DNA of 64,000 nt from Actinoplanes cyaneus (GCF_016862095.1 NZ_BOMH01000018.1:219443-283442); one strand, 5' to 3'; counted from the stretch's first letter, positions 46,175 through 55,434 are shown. Made by a program: numbers and translations. Notes: a model not told the origin generated them from the sequence alone.

Positions 46175-46223
46175 GGATCTTCCAGGGAGTTCCGGGCATT
46201 CTTTGCAGGAACTTTGGGGATCC
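46175..46223 (+). promoter_or_regulatory. Structured leader before terC
   Basis: Nested inverted repeats GGATC/GATCC (46175-46179 with 46219-46223) and AGTTCC/GGAACT (46188-46193 with 46208-46213) end 7 bp before the ATG and would occlude the ribosome binding region GGGGA. I looked for the Mn-sensing yybP-ykoY consensus known from terC/alx leaders and did not find it. Confidence 0.4.
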
Positions 46224-46230
46224 TTTGAGC

Positions 46231-47232
46231 ATGCTTGAGGTCACCGCGCTCGGCTGGACCCTGACGATAGGTGTCATCGTCGCCCTGCTCGCCCTCGATT
46301 TGACCTTGGGGGTGGTGCGTCCGCACGTCGTCGGCTTCCGCGAGGCCGCGGGGTGGTCGATCTTCTACATCGCCGTCGCGATCGCCTTCGGGCTGGTCTT
46401 CGCGAACGTCGCCGGTTGGGGTTTCGGCACTGAGTACTTCGCCGGCTACATCGTCGAGAAGAGCCTGTCCGTCGACAATCTCTTCGTCTTCGTGATCATC
46501 ATGAGCACGTTCGCCGTGCCGGAGCGCTACCAGCAGGAGGTGCTCACCTTCGGGATCATCATCGCCCTGGTCCTGCGGGTCATCTTCATCGCGCTCGGGG
46601 CGACGCTGCTCAACCTGTTCTCGTTCATGTTCCTGATCTTCGGGCTGATCCTGATCTACACCGCCGTGCAGCTCTTCCGGCACCGCGACGAGGACCCCAG
46701 CATCGAGGACAACGCCCTGGTCAAAGCCGGTCGGCGGCTGCTGCCGGTGACCGAGGACTACGTCGACGGCAAGATGATCACCCGCATCGACGGCAAGCGC
46801 ATGGTCACCCCGCTGTTCCTGGTCCTGCTCGCGATCGGCAGCACGGACATCCTGTTCGCCCTCGACTCGATCCCCGCCGTGTTCGGCGTGACCGAGGAGG
46901 CGTACATCGTCTTCGTCGCCAACGCGTTCGCCCTGCTCGGCCTCCGTGCGCTGTTCTTCCTGGTCAAGGGCCTGCTCGACCGCCTGGTCTACCTGTCCAC
47001 CGGGCTCGCCGTGATCCTCGCCTTCATCGGCGTGAAGCTGGTGCTGCACTGGGCGCACAAGGACCTGAGCGACTCGGTGCCGGAGGTCGGCACCCCGGTC
47101 TCCCTCGCGGTGATCATCGGGATCCTGGTCGTGACGACGGTGGCCAGCCTGATCAAATCCGGTCGCAATCCGTCGCTGAAGGCCCACGCCGGCAGCCTCC
47201 GGTCGAACCCGGAGCGCGAGCACCAGGAGTAA
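46231..47232 (+). CDS. TerC-family integral membrane protein
   Basis: A 333-aa protein with 8-9 transmembrane helices. TerC/Alx features: GYIVEKSLSVDNLFVFVIIM with the acidic metal-binding Glu/Asp, and LLAIGSTDILFALDSIPAVF. Family members export manganese or other metals, or protect against tellurite. ATG 46231 is chosen; TTG 46225 is an alternative with closer spacing to GGGGA. The C-terminus is a short basic cytosolic tail. Confidence 0.93.
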   Translation: MLEVTALGWTLTIGVIVALLALDLTLGVVRPHVVGFREAAGWSIFYIAVAIAFGLVFANVAGWGFGTEYFAGYIVEKSLSVDNLFVFVIIMSTFAVPERYQQEVLTFGIIIALVLRVIFIALGATLLNLFSFMFLIFGLILIYTAVQLFRHRDEDPSIEDNALVKAGRRLLPVTEDYVDGKMITRIDGKRMVTPLFLVLLAIGSTDILFALDSIPAVFGVTEEAYIVFVANAFALLGLRALFFLVKGLLDRLVYLSTGLAVILAFIGVKLVLHWAHKDLSDSVPEVGTPVSLAVIIGILVVTTVASLIKSGRNPSLKAHAGSLRSNPEREHQE

Positions 47233-47250
47233 CGCCACCCACAACTGACC

Positions 47251-47394
47251 GCCACCTGACCGGGCGGCGACTTGGCAGCCGAGCCTGACGCTGTCCGATC
47301 AAGCCGCGGCCCCGACGGCCGAGCCTGAACATCGTCTCAGCAGGAGCGACCCGCCGGCCGAGCAAGAGCCGCCGCCTGACCGGGCGGCGACCCG
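47251..47394. repeat. Imperfect direct repeats 120 bp apart
   Basis: GCCRCCTGACCGGGCGGCGA occurs at 47251 and again at 47371, exactly 120 bp apart. GCCGAGCCTGAMS-type copies lie at 47278, 47318 and (partly) 47398. They occupy the first part of the 631-bp gap after terC, which holds no gene I can support. Confidence 0.6.
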
Positions 47395-47414
47395 CAGGTC
47401 AGCCTGAACATGGA

Positions 47415-47447
47415 ACCGCCCCCGGCACGCATCGCGCCGGGGGCGGT
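47415..47447. terminator. GC-rich hairpin in the gap after terC
   Basis: ACCGCCCCCGGC (47415-47426) pairs perfectly with GCCGGGGGCGGT (47436-47447), 9-nt loop. It is 180 bp after the terC stop and could serve either strand. Confidence 0.6.
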
Positions 47448-47784
47448 CACGGGTCGGCCCGCGAGGCCCGGGGACGGTCCGGGCCGATCGCGGGAACCCA
47501 GCGGGTCGGCCCTACGACCCGCGGTCCAGTGTGGATCACCGGCAGCGCGTCCGCCGACCGGCTCAGATCCCGAACACCTTCAAGATCCTCATGTCCCAGC
47601 TCCGCCGTGGTCCTTGCCGCCGCTCCCGCGGGGACCCCTGCGGGGTTCGCTGGCCGCTGGCGCGTCCAGAACGCGAACCCCTCCGGGCGATCTCCGCGGG
47701 TGGGCACGGTCAAGGCAGAAACCGCTCGCCGGCGTCGCGGCCGACCGGTTGCTCAGCGATGCCGCGATGCCGCTTGGGCGTTCG

Positions 47785-47856
47785 GCGCTTCGGCGCTTCG
47801 GCGCTCGGGCGCTCGGGCGCTCGGGCGCTCGGGCGCTCGGGCGCTCGGGCGCTCGG
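47785..47856. repeat. 8-bp tandem repeat, nine units
   Basis: Two units of GCGCTTCG (47785-47800) followed by seven perfect units of GCGCTCGG (47801-47856). It ends 7 bp from the stop codon of the small gene at 47864. The frame across it is not coding for a plausible protein. Confidence 0.95.
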
Positions 47857-47863
47857 ACCGTTC

Positions 47864-48112
47864 TTAGTGCTGCGGGCCGCTGAGCCCGACCGACTGGAGA
47901 GCGTGCTGGTAGCGACGCTCGGCGTCCTGCTGGTTGAGGATGGCCTCGATCTCGCGGGTCTCCTCGGCGGTGTGCCGGCCCAGGACGAGGTCCAGCTCGG
48001 TCCGCTCGGCGGCGGTACGGAACGCGGCGAGCTCGGAGGTGAGCTGACGGTGGGCGCGGCGCTCGGCGATGCGGTTGGAGATCGTCGTACGGATTTCACG
48101 AATGAACGGCAT
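47864..48112 (-). CDS. Small helical protein of unknown function
   Basis: An 82-aa, highly charged, predicted all-helical protein (FIREIRTTISNRIAERRAHR, ELAAFRTAAERTELDLVLGR, EETREIEAILNQQDAERRYQ), possibly a coiled coil. TAAGGAG lies 7-8 nt before ATG 48112. It resembles short actinobacterial conserved hypotheticals; I give no function. Confidence 0.7.
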   Translation of the reverse strand: MPFIREIRTTISNRIAERRAHRQLTSELAAFRTAAERTELDLVLGRHTAEETREIEAILNQQDAERRYQHALQSVGLSGPQH

Positions 48113-48366
48113 GGCGCACTCCTTAACGGATAGTGACGGAGAAAGCCTCGTCGCTTCCGGCTACAACATTGCCGGACCATCGCGTCATCCCCAAATCAAC
48201 CAGGTAAAACTTGGAAGATGAAAGTGACCGCCGCCACCGTATCGCGGTAACCCAGCTCACTCTCCGTCGCCAACCCGCTGGTCAGCAACCCCTCGTGATC
48301 TCCAACACCGGCCGAGCGGGAACGGGGCTCCGCCGTGCCACAGCTCCGGCGCGCGTCACCCTCCCA

Positions 48367-48417
48367 GCTGGTGCTCATGGTCGTTATGAGGCATGAATAA
48401 CGACCATGAGCACCAGC
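48367..48417. repeat. Dispersed hairpin element, copy B (21-bp perfect arms)
   Basis: Arms 48367-48387 and 48397-48417 are perfect inverted repeats with a 9-nt loop. The arm starts GCTGGTGCTCATGGTCGTTA, nearly identical to copy A. It lies in the 578-bp gap between the small gene at 48112 and the LAL regulator's 3' end. Confidence 0.85.
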
Positions 48418-48429
48418 CGGACAGCGCGA

Positions 48430-48610
48430 CGCGCGCCGGGACCGTGAGTTGCGGCGGCGCCGCGCCGCGCCGAACCGTCACCGCGCACCGCGCCACGCAC
48501 CGCGCGCCGCGCGCCGCGCGCCGCGCCGGACCGTCACCGCAGCGCAGCGCAGCCGTCAGGCAACGCCGCGCCGGGCCGCGCCGCGCCACGCCACGCCGAA
48601 CTGTCACGGC
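48430..48610. repeat. CGCGCC-rich low-complexity DNA with three direct repeats
   Basis: The tract is dominated by GCGCCGC runs. GCGCCGRACCGTCACCGC occurs at 48467-48484 and 48523-48540, with a weaker third copy at 48593-48610. No gene is supported between 48113 and 48690. Confidence 0.6.
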
Positions 48611-48690
48611 GTCGCGGCGTCACCGTAGGGGGTGGGGCTGGAGTGCTGTGGTTGTACACGGGCGTGGGCGGAGAGGGATCACGGCGGAGC

Positions 48691-51459
48691 TCAGGCCGGC
48701 GACGTCGGCTCCGGGAACGGCCCGCCGTCGACCGCCTGCAATCGCGACGACAACTGCGTGCGCGAGCGAACCCCCAGCTTGCGGTACACCCGGGTCAGCG
48801 TCGCCTCGACCGTCTTCACGCTCAGGTAGAGCCGGCTCGCGATCTCCCGGTTGCTGGCGCCGTCGCGCACCAGCTGGGCGATCCGCAGCTCGGTCGAGGT
48901 CAGGCCCTGCTCGGGGGCGAGGCTGCCCTCGGTGCGGGCGAGGGCGCGTTCGGTCTCCTCGGCCCATGGGCGGGCGTCGGCGGACATGAAGATCGCCAGC
49001 GCGGCGCCGATCAGCAGGCGCGCGGCGGCGTATCGGCGGCGGCGGCGTTCCGCTCCCCCGGCGACGAGCAGCGCGTGACCCTGCTCGACGGGCTGGCGCA
49101 ACTGCTCGAACAGCTGCGCCGCCGCCGTCGACAGCTCCACCGCGGAGTCGGCCTGCCCGCTCTCGGAGTGCACGACAGCGGTGGCCCGGTCCAGGTACCC
49201 GGCCAGCGCGGGACTGCTGCCGAGCCGCTCCGCGGCCTTGCGCGCGTGTGCCAGGGTCTCCGCCGCCTCCACGTGCTCGCCGAGTGCGGCGAGACCGACG
49301 GCCAGGTCGGCGTGCCAGCGGACGATCATCGGGTCGGAGTTGCCGGCTTCGGCTTCCAGGTCGCGCAGCCGGCGCAGCGCCGCGACCCCGGCGCGGGTTT
49401 CCCCCGAGCGCAGCCCGGCCTGCCCCAGCGCGTGCAGGTTCCGCCGCAGGTAGAGGTTGTCGCCCTCCTGTTCGGACGCGCGGATGCCGCGCCGCGCGAA
49501 CCCGGCGGCCGCGGCCAGGCTGCCCCCGGCCAGTTCCGCCACGGCGGCGGTGTACCACGTCGGCCCCGGGCTGAGGCCGGCGTCCTGCGCGGCCTGGACG
49601 GCACGATGGGCGTACCGCAAGGCCTCCCGGCAGCGTCCGGCGCGCGTCGCCACCTCGGAGAGGCTGCGCAGCACCTCGACGCGGGCCTCGCCGATCCGGT
49701 CGTGCTCGGCGACCGCGAGCAACCGCAGCAGTTCGGCGCGCGCCTCGTCGAGCCGGTCGTCGATCAGGGCGAAACGGGCGGCCATGTAGTGCGGGCCGTA
49801 GTGCAGCCAGTCCGGCGCCGGGGACGCCGGCAGGGCGAGCGCGCGGGCGAGCGAGTCACGCCATTCCGGCTCGCCGCGCATCCGCTGGATCTGGGCGAGC
49901 CCGCTGAGCGCCATCGCCTCGCTGGTCGTGTCGCCGGCGCGGTGCGCGATCGCCGCGGTGCTCAGCGCCTCCGCGGCGGCCCGGTCCGGCTCGCCGGTGA
50001 TCATGGCCTGCCAGATGAGCCGCAGCCGGACCGGCGCGAGCAGTGCCGGATCGTCCCCCGCCTCGGCCAGGGCCGCCGCGAACATCTCGCCCATCTCGCC
50101 GAGGGCCTGACCGGCAAGATCGATCAGAACCACCCTGGCGCGTACGCGGTGACCGGCCGGAGCGTCAGCGGCGATCACCGCCTCGGCGGCGCGTCCGGCC
50201 AGCGCCGGGGAACCACCGGTGAGCGCCGTCCGGGCGGCGGCGACCAGCCAGTCCAGCCGCTCGGCGGTCAGCTGGTGCGGCGCGCGGTCAGCGGCCAGCA
50301 GGTAGAACTCGGCGGCGGTCCGGTCCGCGCCGCGCGCCACGCACTGGTTCGCCGCGCCCGCCAGCCGCCGGGCGACCGTCGCGTCCGGCCGGGCGCTGCG
50401 CAGCGCGCGATGGCGTAACGCGTCGAGCGGGTCGAGCGCCGCCCCGGCGAGCGCGGCGTGCGTGGCGGCCCGGTCGCCGGCCGCTGTCTCCTCGACGAGG
50501 ACCTGCCCGATCAGCGGCGGCGTGAACCGGATCGCCTCCCCGGTCACCTCGACCACCCCGGCCGCGGCGGCCAGCCGCAGCTCCCGGTCGGCGTCGTCGC
50601 GCCCGGCGCGCAGCAGCAGCGTGACCGTCGGATCGGTGGCCAGCGCCGCCACCAGCAGCGTCGCCCGGACCTCCGCTCCCAGGCCGCTCAGCAGCTCACG
50701 GGCCAGGTCGCGGGCGGCCTCGGGCAGCGGCGCGGGACGCCAGGCCGGCCCGTCGGCGCTGGTGCTGCCGAGGGCGAGGGCCAGGAACGGGTTGCCGGCG
50801 CTGGCCCGGTGCAGGCGGCTCGCGGTGCGGCAGGGCAGGCCACGGGCCTCCAGTACGGCGGTGAGGTCGTCCGGGGTGAGCGGCGGCACGGCGATCTCGG
50901 TGACCGGCGCCGGGACGAGCCGGGCGGCGCGGCGGTGACCGGCGCGGTCCGGGCGGCGTTCGGCGGCGACGGCTCTGATCCGCGGGCCGGGGCGGCGGCG
51001 CATGGCGAACGCGATCAGCGCGGCCGACTCCGGGTCGAGCCACTGCGCGTCGTCGAGGACGAGCAGCACCGCCGAGCCGCGGGCGCTCTGCGTGAGCAGG
51101 GCCGGGAGCAGCAGGCGGCGGGCCAGGGCCGGCCCTCCGGTGCGGGGTGGCCGGCCCTGGCGGAGGGCGGCGAGCGCGGTGCGGGCGGCGGGCGCGAGGG
51201 AGGCCACCACGTCGGGCGGGACCTGCCGGACGAGGTCGGCGATCCCGGCGTACGCCAAGGTCCGCTCGCCCCGGGCGGGCCGCAGGCGGAGGATCAGCTC
51301 GCCCCGGGCCGCGGCCTGCTCGGTGACGGCGTCCAGCAGGGCGCTCTTCCCGATCCCGGGCGGGCCGTAGAGAGTCACCCCGCCACCAGCGGCGAGGCGC
51401 ACGTCGATGTCAGCGAGCAACGCCGCCCGGCCGAGCAGTGCCGGCGAGTCGCGCAGCAA
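48691..51459 (-). CDS. LAL-type LuxR regulator with N-terminal ATPase
   Basis: A 922-aa large ATP-binding LuxR regulator. AAA/STAND ATPase at the N-terminus (Walker A LYGPPGIGKSALLDA, Walker B VLLVLDDAQWLD), a long TPR-like helical middle, and a GerE helix-turn-helix at about 860-915 (LTSTELRIAQLVRDGASNRE, VKTVEATLTRVYRKLGVRSR). It is the most downstream gene of the minus-strand cluster containing the efflux system, 70 bp after the accessory protein; whether it controls that system is unknown. Confidence 0.93.
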   Translation of the reverse strand: MLRDSPALLGRAALLADIDVRLAAGGGVTLYGPPGIGKSALLDAVTEQAAARGELILRLRPARGERTLAYAGIADLVRQVPPDVVASLAPAARTALAALRQGRPPRTGGPALARRLLLPALLTQSARGSAVLLVLDDAQWLDPESAALIAFAMRRRPGPRIRAVAAERRPDRAGHRRAARLVPAPVTEIAVPPLTPDDLTAVLEARGLPCRTASRLHRASAGNPFLALALGSTSADGPAWRPAPLPEAARDLARELLSGLGAEVRATLLVAALATDPTVTLLLRAGRDDADRELRLAAAAGVVEVTGEAIRFTPPLIGQVLVEETAAGDRAATHAALAGAALDPLDALRHRALRSARPDATVARRLAGAANQCVARGADRTAAEFYLLAADRAPHQLTAERLDWLVAAARTALTGGSPALAGRAAEAVIAADAPAGHRVRARVVLIDLAGQALGEMGEMFAAALAEAGDDPALLAPVRLRLIWQAMITGEPDRAAAEALSTAAIAHRAGDTTSEAMALSGLAQIQRMRGEPEWRDSLARALALPASPAPDWLHYGPHYMAARFALIDDRLDEARAELLRLLAVAEHDRIGEARVEVLRSLSEVATRAGRCREALRYAHRAVQAAQDAGLSPGPTWYTAAVAELAGGSLAAAAGFARRGIRASEQEGDNLYLRRNLHALGQAGLRSGETRAGVAALRRLRDLEAEAGNSDPMIVRWHADLAVGLAALGEHVEAAETLAHARKAAERLGSSPALAGYLDRATAVVHSESGQADSAVELSTAAAQLFEQLRQPVEQGHALLVAGGAERRRRRYAAARLLIGAALAIFMSADARPWAEETERALARTEGSLAPEQGLTSTELRIAQLVRDGASNREIASRLYLSVKTVEATLTRVYRKLGVRSRTQLSSRLQAVDGGPFPEPTSPA

Positions 51460-51529
51460 GCGCCACCCCCTAGGTCTGAGCTGGGCTCAGCCTAGGGAGC
51501 GGTAGCCGTATGCATCAATGCGTACTTCA

Positions 51530-52135
51530 TCACTTGCTCTGCGAGGTCACCGAGGTGGCGGTCACGGCGCCGTCGGTGCCGGTCGCGCCTTTGACGGTGA
51601 CCGAGTCGCCGGCCTTGACGTCGGTGAGCTTGCCCTTCTTGGCGGTCGCCACCGTCGTCCTGCCGTCGGTGTTGACCGTGATGACCGTGCCGTCCGCGGT
51701 CTGCACGTAGATCGTCGTGCCGCTGACCAGCTTGACCGTGCCGGTGGTGTCGGCCGCGGCGGCGGTGGTCCCGCTGCCGGTGCCGGTGCCCGTCCCGGTG
51801 CCGCCACCACCGAAGTTGCCGCCGCCCGGGAAGCCGCTGGCGCTCAGCCCGCCCGGGAAGTTCCCGCCGGCGCCCCGCGTGCCGCCGCCCGGGAAACCGG
51901 AGGTGGCGGTCGTGGACGTGCCCCACTGCTTCTGGGAGTAGACGCCGCCGAGGAAGCCTCCCATCAGCAGCACGGCCACGCCCAGCCCGATCGTGCCCTT
52001 GTTCCACCACTTCTTCGGCGCGACCGCCGCGAGCTCCTTGGCCAGGCCCTCGTGGTCGGCGTCGTCGGGCTCGACCGGCTCGGCGGGCGCCGGCACGGCC
52101 GGCAGGACCGCGGTCTCGTCGTTCATCCGGTTCAC
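51530..52135 (-). CDS. Membrane-anchored Gly-rich protein with DUF5666-like domain (efflux accessory)
   Basis: A 201-aa protein: acidic cytosolic N-terminus, one transmembrane helix (GTIGLGVAVLLMGGFLGGVY), a Gly-rich stretch with FPGGG repeats, then a small beta-domain (GTVKLVSGTTIYVQTADGTV, TDVKAGDSVTVKG) of the DUF5666/OB type. GTG 52135 has GAGG 9 nt upstream and follows the MacB permease stop by 10 bp, so it belongs to the efflux operon. Role unproven. Confidence 0.8.
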   Translation of the reverse strand: MNRMNDETAVLPAVPAPAEPVEPDDADHEGLAKELAAVAPKKWWNKGTIGLGVAVLLMGGFLGGVYSQKQWGTSTTATSGFPGGGTRGAGGNFPGGLSASGFPGGGNFGGGGTGTGTGTGSGTTAAAADTTGTVKLVSGTTIYVQTADGTVITVNTDGRTTVATAKKGKLTDVKAGDSVTVKGATGTDGAVTATSVTSQSK

Positions 52136-52145
52136 TTGTCAGTCC

Positions 52146-53375
52146 TCACTCGTAGCGCAGCGCGTCGATGGGACGCAGGCGGGCGGCGCGGGCGGCGGGC
52201 AGGCCGCCGAAGAACAGCCCGATCGCGACGGACACCCCGACGGCGAGCCCGATCGAGCTGGGCACGATCACCGGTTTGACGCCGACGATCGTGAAGTGGC
52301 TGCCGATCAGGGCGGCGGCCACGCCGAGGGCGCCACCGAGCACGCTCAGCAGGGTCGCCTCGATCAGGAACTGGGTCAGGATCACCCGGCGGGGCGCCCC
52401 GAGTGCCTTGCGGATGCCGATCTCCCGGGTCCGTTCGGTGACCGTGACCAGCATGATGTTGGTGATGCCGATGCCGCCGACCAGCAGGCTGATCGCGGCG
52501 ACAGCGCCGAGCAGCGTGGTGAACGTGTCAGCGGTCTCGGTCTGGGTCTCCAGCAGCGAGGAGGCGTTCTGGATGCGGTACGGCGTGCTGCTCGTGCCGC
52601 TGCCGCTCCGGGATGAGGACGTCGCCGACTTCACGTTGAGCTGCTGGTTGAGGATCGTGGAGACCTCGCTCTGCACGGCGTCGACCTTGTCCGGGTCCTT
52701 CGCCTCGACGATGATCGAGGTCAGCGAGCCGTAACCGGCGAGGACCTGCTGGACCGCGGTGAGCGGGGCGACCGCTGTGTCGTTGGAGTCCTGGAAGCCG
52801 GTGGAGCTCTTCTCCTTCAGCACGCCGACCACGGTGAACAGCGCGCCGCTCACGGTGACCTGCTTGTCGATCGGGTCGACCCCGGGGAACAGCTCCTCGG
52901 CGACGGTCTGCCCGATCACCACGACCCGGCGGCCCTGGGTGACGTCGTCGGTGGTGAACGACGCGCCCTTCTCGACCGGGGTGCTGGACGCGCCGAACCA
53001 GTCCGGCGTGGTGCCGACGAAGGTGCTGACCGCGTGGTCGGTGCCCTCGTACGTCATCGTCGCCGACGACGCGCTCACCACCGGGGACACCGACTTGATG
53101 TCCGGGGCGAGTTCCTCGTCGATCAGCGCGTCGGCCATCTTCTTGGTGAGGGCCGTGGAGCTGGATCCGCCCCGGCCGGTGCTCATCACCGTGATGGTGT
53201 TCGTGCCGAGCGCCTCGATCCGGTCGCTGATCGCCTTGGCCGAGCCGTTGCCGACCGCGACCAGCAGGATCACCGCCGCGACGCCGATCAGGATGCCGAG
53301 CATGGTGAGCGCCGAGCGCAGCTTGTTGGCGGAGAGCCCGCGCAGCGAGAACCTGACTACCTCGAGGAAGTTCAT
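52146..53375 (-). CDS. MacB-type ABC transporter permease
   Basis: A 409-aa permease with one N-terminal helix (SALTMLGILIGVAAVILLVA), a large extracytoplasmic MacB_PCD domain and a C-terminal FtsX domain with three helices (LLVGGIGITNIMLVTVTERT is the diagnostic segment). ATG 53375 overlaps the ATPase stop (ATGA). Together they expel a peptide, antibiotic or lipid. Confidence 0.94.
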   Translation of the reverse strand: MNFLEVVRFSLRGLSANKLRSALTMLGILIGVAAVILLVAVGNGSAKAISDRIEALGTNTITVMSTGRGGSSSTALTKKMADALIDEELAPDIKSVSPVVSASSATMTYEGTDHAVSTFVGTTPDWFGASSTPVEKGASFTTDDVTQGRRVVVIGQTVAEELFPGVDPIDKQVTVSGALFTVVGVLKEKSSTGFQDSNDTAVAPLTAVQQVLAGYGSLTSIIVEAKDPDKVDAVQSEVSTILNQQLNVKSATSSSRSGSGTSSTPYRIQNASSLLETQTETADTFTTLLGAVAAISLLVGGIGITNIMLVTVTERTREIGIRKALGAPRRVILTQFLIEATLLSVLGGALGVAAALIGSHFTIVGVKPVIVPSSIGLAVGVSVAIGLFFGGLPAARAARLRPIDALRYE

Positions 53376-54226
53376 GCGCTGTGCCGCCCGACCGGCGGGG
53401 CGTAGGACGACGCCGGCCCGTACGTGGTCCCGGTCGTGGTCCGGGCCGCGGCGCCGTGCCCGGCCGCGAGATGACCGTTGGTGACCGACTGCACCTTGGC
53501 GTGCGCGGCGGCCGCCCCGACCGGCGGGAGCTCGATCGGGGACTGCCGGTTGTCGGTCACGATCGCGCCGTCGACCAGGCGGATCAGCCGCTTGGCGCGG
53601 GCGCCGACCTCGTCCTCGTGCGTGATGATCACGATGGTCCGGCCGGCCGCGCTCAGGTCGTCGAAGACTTGGAGCACGTCGTCGGTGGACTTGCTGTCGA
53701 GGTTGCCGGTGGGCTCGTCGGCGAGCAGCAGGGCCGGCTCGGTGACCAGGGCGCGGGCCACCGCGACGCGCTGCTGCTGACCACCGGAGAGCTGGTTCGG
53801 CTCGTGGTCGGCGCGGTCGGCGAGACCGACGATGTCGAGCGCCGCCATCGCACGCCTGCGGCGCTCCCGGGGCTTGACCCCGGCGTAGGCGAGCGGGAGC
53901 TCCACGTTGGCCACCGCGGACGTACGCGGAATGAGGTTGAATGCCTGGAAGATGAACCCGATGAGCCGGTTCCGGGCGAGCGCCAGCTGGCTGTCGGACA
54001 GGGTGCCGACCTCGACGCCGTCCAGCTTGTAGGAGCCGAACGTCGGGATGTCCAGCGCGCCGAGGATGTTCATCAGGGTCGACTTGCCGGAACCGGACGA
54101 GCCCATGATCGCCACGTAGTCGCCGCGGTGCACGGTCATCGACACTCCGCGCAGGGCGTGCACGGTGGCCTCGCCCGTACCGTAGATCTTCTTGAGGTCC
54201 TGGACCTCGAGGACGGGCCGGCTCAT
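53372..54226 (-). CDS. MacB/LolD-type ABC transporter ATPase
   Basis: A 284-aa ATPase: Walker A GSSGSGKSTLMNILGALD, Q-loop FIFQAFNLIPR, signature NQLSGGQQQRVAVARAL, Walker B LLLADEPTGNLDS, switch His in VIITHE. A tail of about 55 residues after the NBD is Ala-rich and unusual for the family. Overlaps both neighbours by 4 bp. Confidence 0.95.
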   Translation of the reverse strand: MSRPVLEVQDLKKIYGTGEATVHALRGVSMTVHRGDYVAIMGSSGSGKSTLMNILGALDIPTFGSYKLDGVEVGTLSDSQLALARNRLIGFIFQAFNLIPRTSAVANVELPLAYAGVKPRERRRRAMAALDIVGLADRADHEPNQLSGGQQQRVAVARALVTEPALLLADEPTGNLDSKSTDDVLQVFDDLSAAGRTIVIITHEDEVGARAKRLIRLVDGAIVTDNRQSPIELPPVGAAAAHAKVQSVTNGHLAAGHGAAARTTTGTTYGPASSYAPPVGRHSA

Positions 54227-55434
54227 CGTCCGCCACCGCCGCCGAAGTTGCCGCCACCACCGAAGTTCCCGCCGCCACCGAGGTTGCCGGCGCCACCGCC
54301 CGGGAATCCGCCGCCACCGGTGGTGCCGCTGCCGGTGCCGGTCGAGGTGGTCTTGACGACGACCTGCTCACCGGCGGTCAGACCGGAGGTGATCTCGGTG
54401 GCCGAGTCGCCCTCCAGGCCGATCTCCACCGAGCGCGTCTCCTGCGTGCCGTTGGCCACCACGGTCACCGTGTGCCGGTTGCCGGCCGTGGTGATCGCGG
54501 CCGAGTTGACGGCGACGACGTTCTCCTTGGAGCCGGTGGTGACCACGACCGAGACGGTCTGGCCGACCTTCGCGCCGGTCGGCACCTTGTCCAGGGTGAG
54601 CGTCACGCCGTAGGTGACGACGCTGTTCGACGTCGAGCCGGACGGGTCGATCGCGGTGACCTTCGCCGTCTCGCTGGTGCCGCTGAGCGCGTTCCAGGTG
54701 ACGGTGGCTGCCTGCTTCTCCTTGAGCTTGGTGGCGTCCGCCTCGGCGAAGCTCGCGGCGACCTGCATCGTGGTCAGGTCGGCGATCTCGACGAAGCCGG
54801 TCGACGTGGAGGACGACGACGTGGCCGAGGAGGCCGAGCCACCGCCCTGCGAGCCGCCGCCGGAGGAGCCGCTCGACGACGACGAGCCGGAGGCCGAGCT
54901 GCCGACCGTTCCGCTGATCGCGGTCACGGTGCCGGCCATCGGCGCTTTCAGCACCGCGCCGTCGACACCGGCCTGCGCGTCCTCGACGGCGAGCTCGGCC
55001 GAGTCGACCGAGTTCTGCGCGTCGGTGGTGTCGGAGCCGGCGGCCTCGGCGCGGTCCAGCGAGTCGTTCGCGGCGTCGAGGTTGGCCTGTGCCTCGGCGA
55101 GCGTGCGCTTCGCCGCTGCCGGGTCGACCTTCGCCAGGACCTGGCCCTTCTTGACCTTGTCACCGACCTTCACGTCGATCTCGGTGACCGTGCCGCTGGT
55201 CTCGAAGCTGGCGCTCGCGGTGCTCGCGCTCTCCACGGTGCCGCTCGCGGTCACGGTCTTGGTGACCGTGCCCTGCTGGACGGAGACCGTGCGCTCGGAG
55301 GCGACGGCGGCCGTTCCCCCCTTGTCGGAGGAGGAGAAGGTCTCGTACACCGTGATGGCCCCGGCGACGAGAACGACGCCGATCACGGCGTTGACCACCA
55401 GCGAGGGGTGGCGGCTCCACGGGCGAAGTCTCAT
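54223..55434 (-). CDS. Periplasmic-adaptor-type (MFP/HlyD) efflux protein 1
   Basis: A 403-aa membrane-fusion-like protein. One N-terminal transmembrane helix (VVNAVIGVVLVAGAITVY), a split biotinyl-lipoyl domain (TVTEIDVKVGDKVKKGQVLA and AVLKAPMAGTVTAI) around a helical hairpin, a Ser/Gly-rich insert, a beta-barrel, and a C-terminal tail of FPGGG/GGGNFGG repeats. ATG 55434 is chosen as the start nearest the helix. Its stop overlaps the ATPase gene (ATGA). Confidence 0.9.
   Translation of the reverse strand: MRLRPWSRHPSLVVNAVIGVVLVAGAITVYETFSSSDKGGTAAVASERTVSVQQGTVTKTVTASGTVESASTASASFETSGTVTEIDVKVGDKVKKGQVLAKVDPAAAKRTLAEAQANLDAANDSLDRAEAAGSDTTDAQNSVDSAELAVEDAQAGVDGAVLKAPMAGTVTAISGTVGSSASGSSSSSGSSGGGSQGGGSASSATSSSSTSTGFVEIADLTTMQVAASFAEADATKLKEKQAATVTWNALSGTSETAKVTAIDPSGSTSNSVVTYGVTLTLDKVPTGAKVGQTVSVVVTTGSKENVVAVNSAAITTAGNRHTVTVVANGTQETRSVEIGLEGDSATEITSGLTAGEQVVVKTTSTGTGSGTTGGGGFPGGGAGNLGGGGNFGGGGNFGGGGGR

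Noticed and set aside
46081..46230. yybP-ykoY manganese riboswitch before terC
   Set aside because: Expected from terC biology, but the consensus core was not found; only a simple nested stem-loop is reported.
47785..47856. CRISPR-like array
   Set aside because: Contiguous 8-bp units without spacers; a microsatellite, not a CRISPR.
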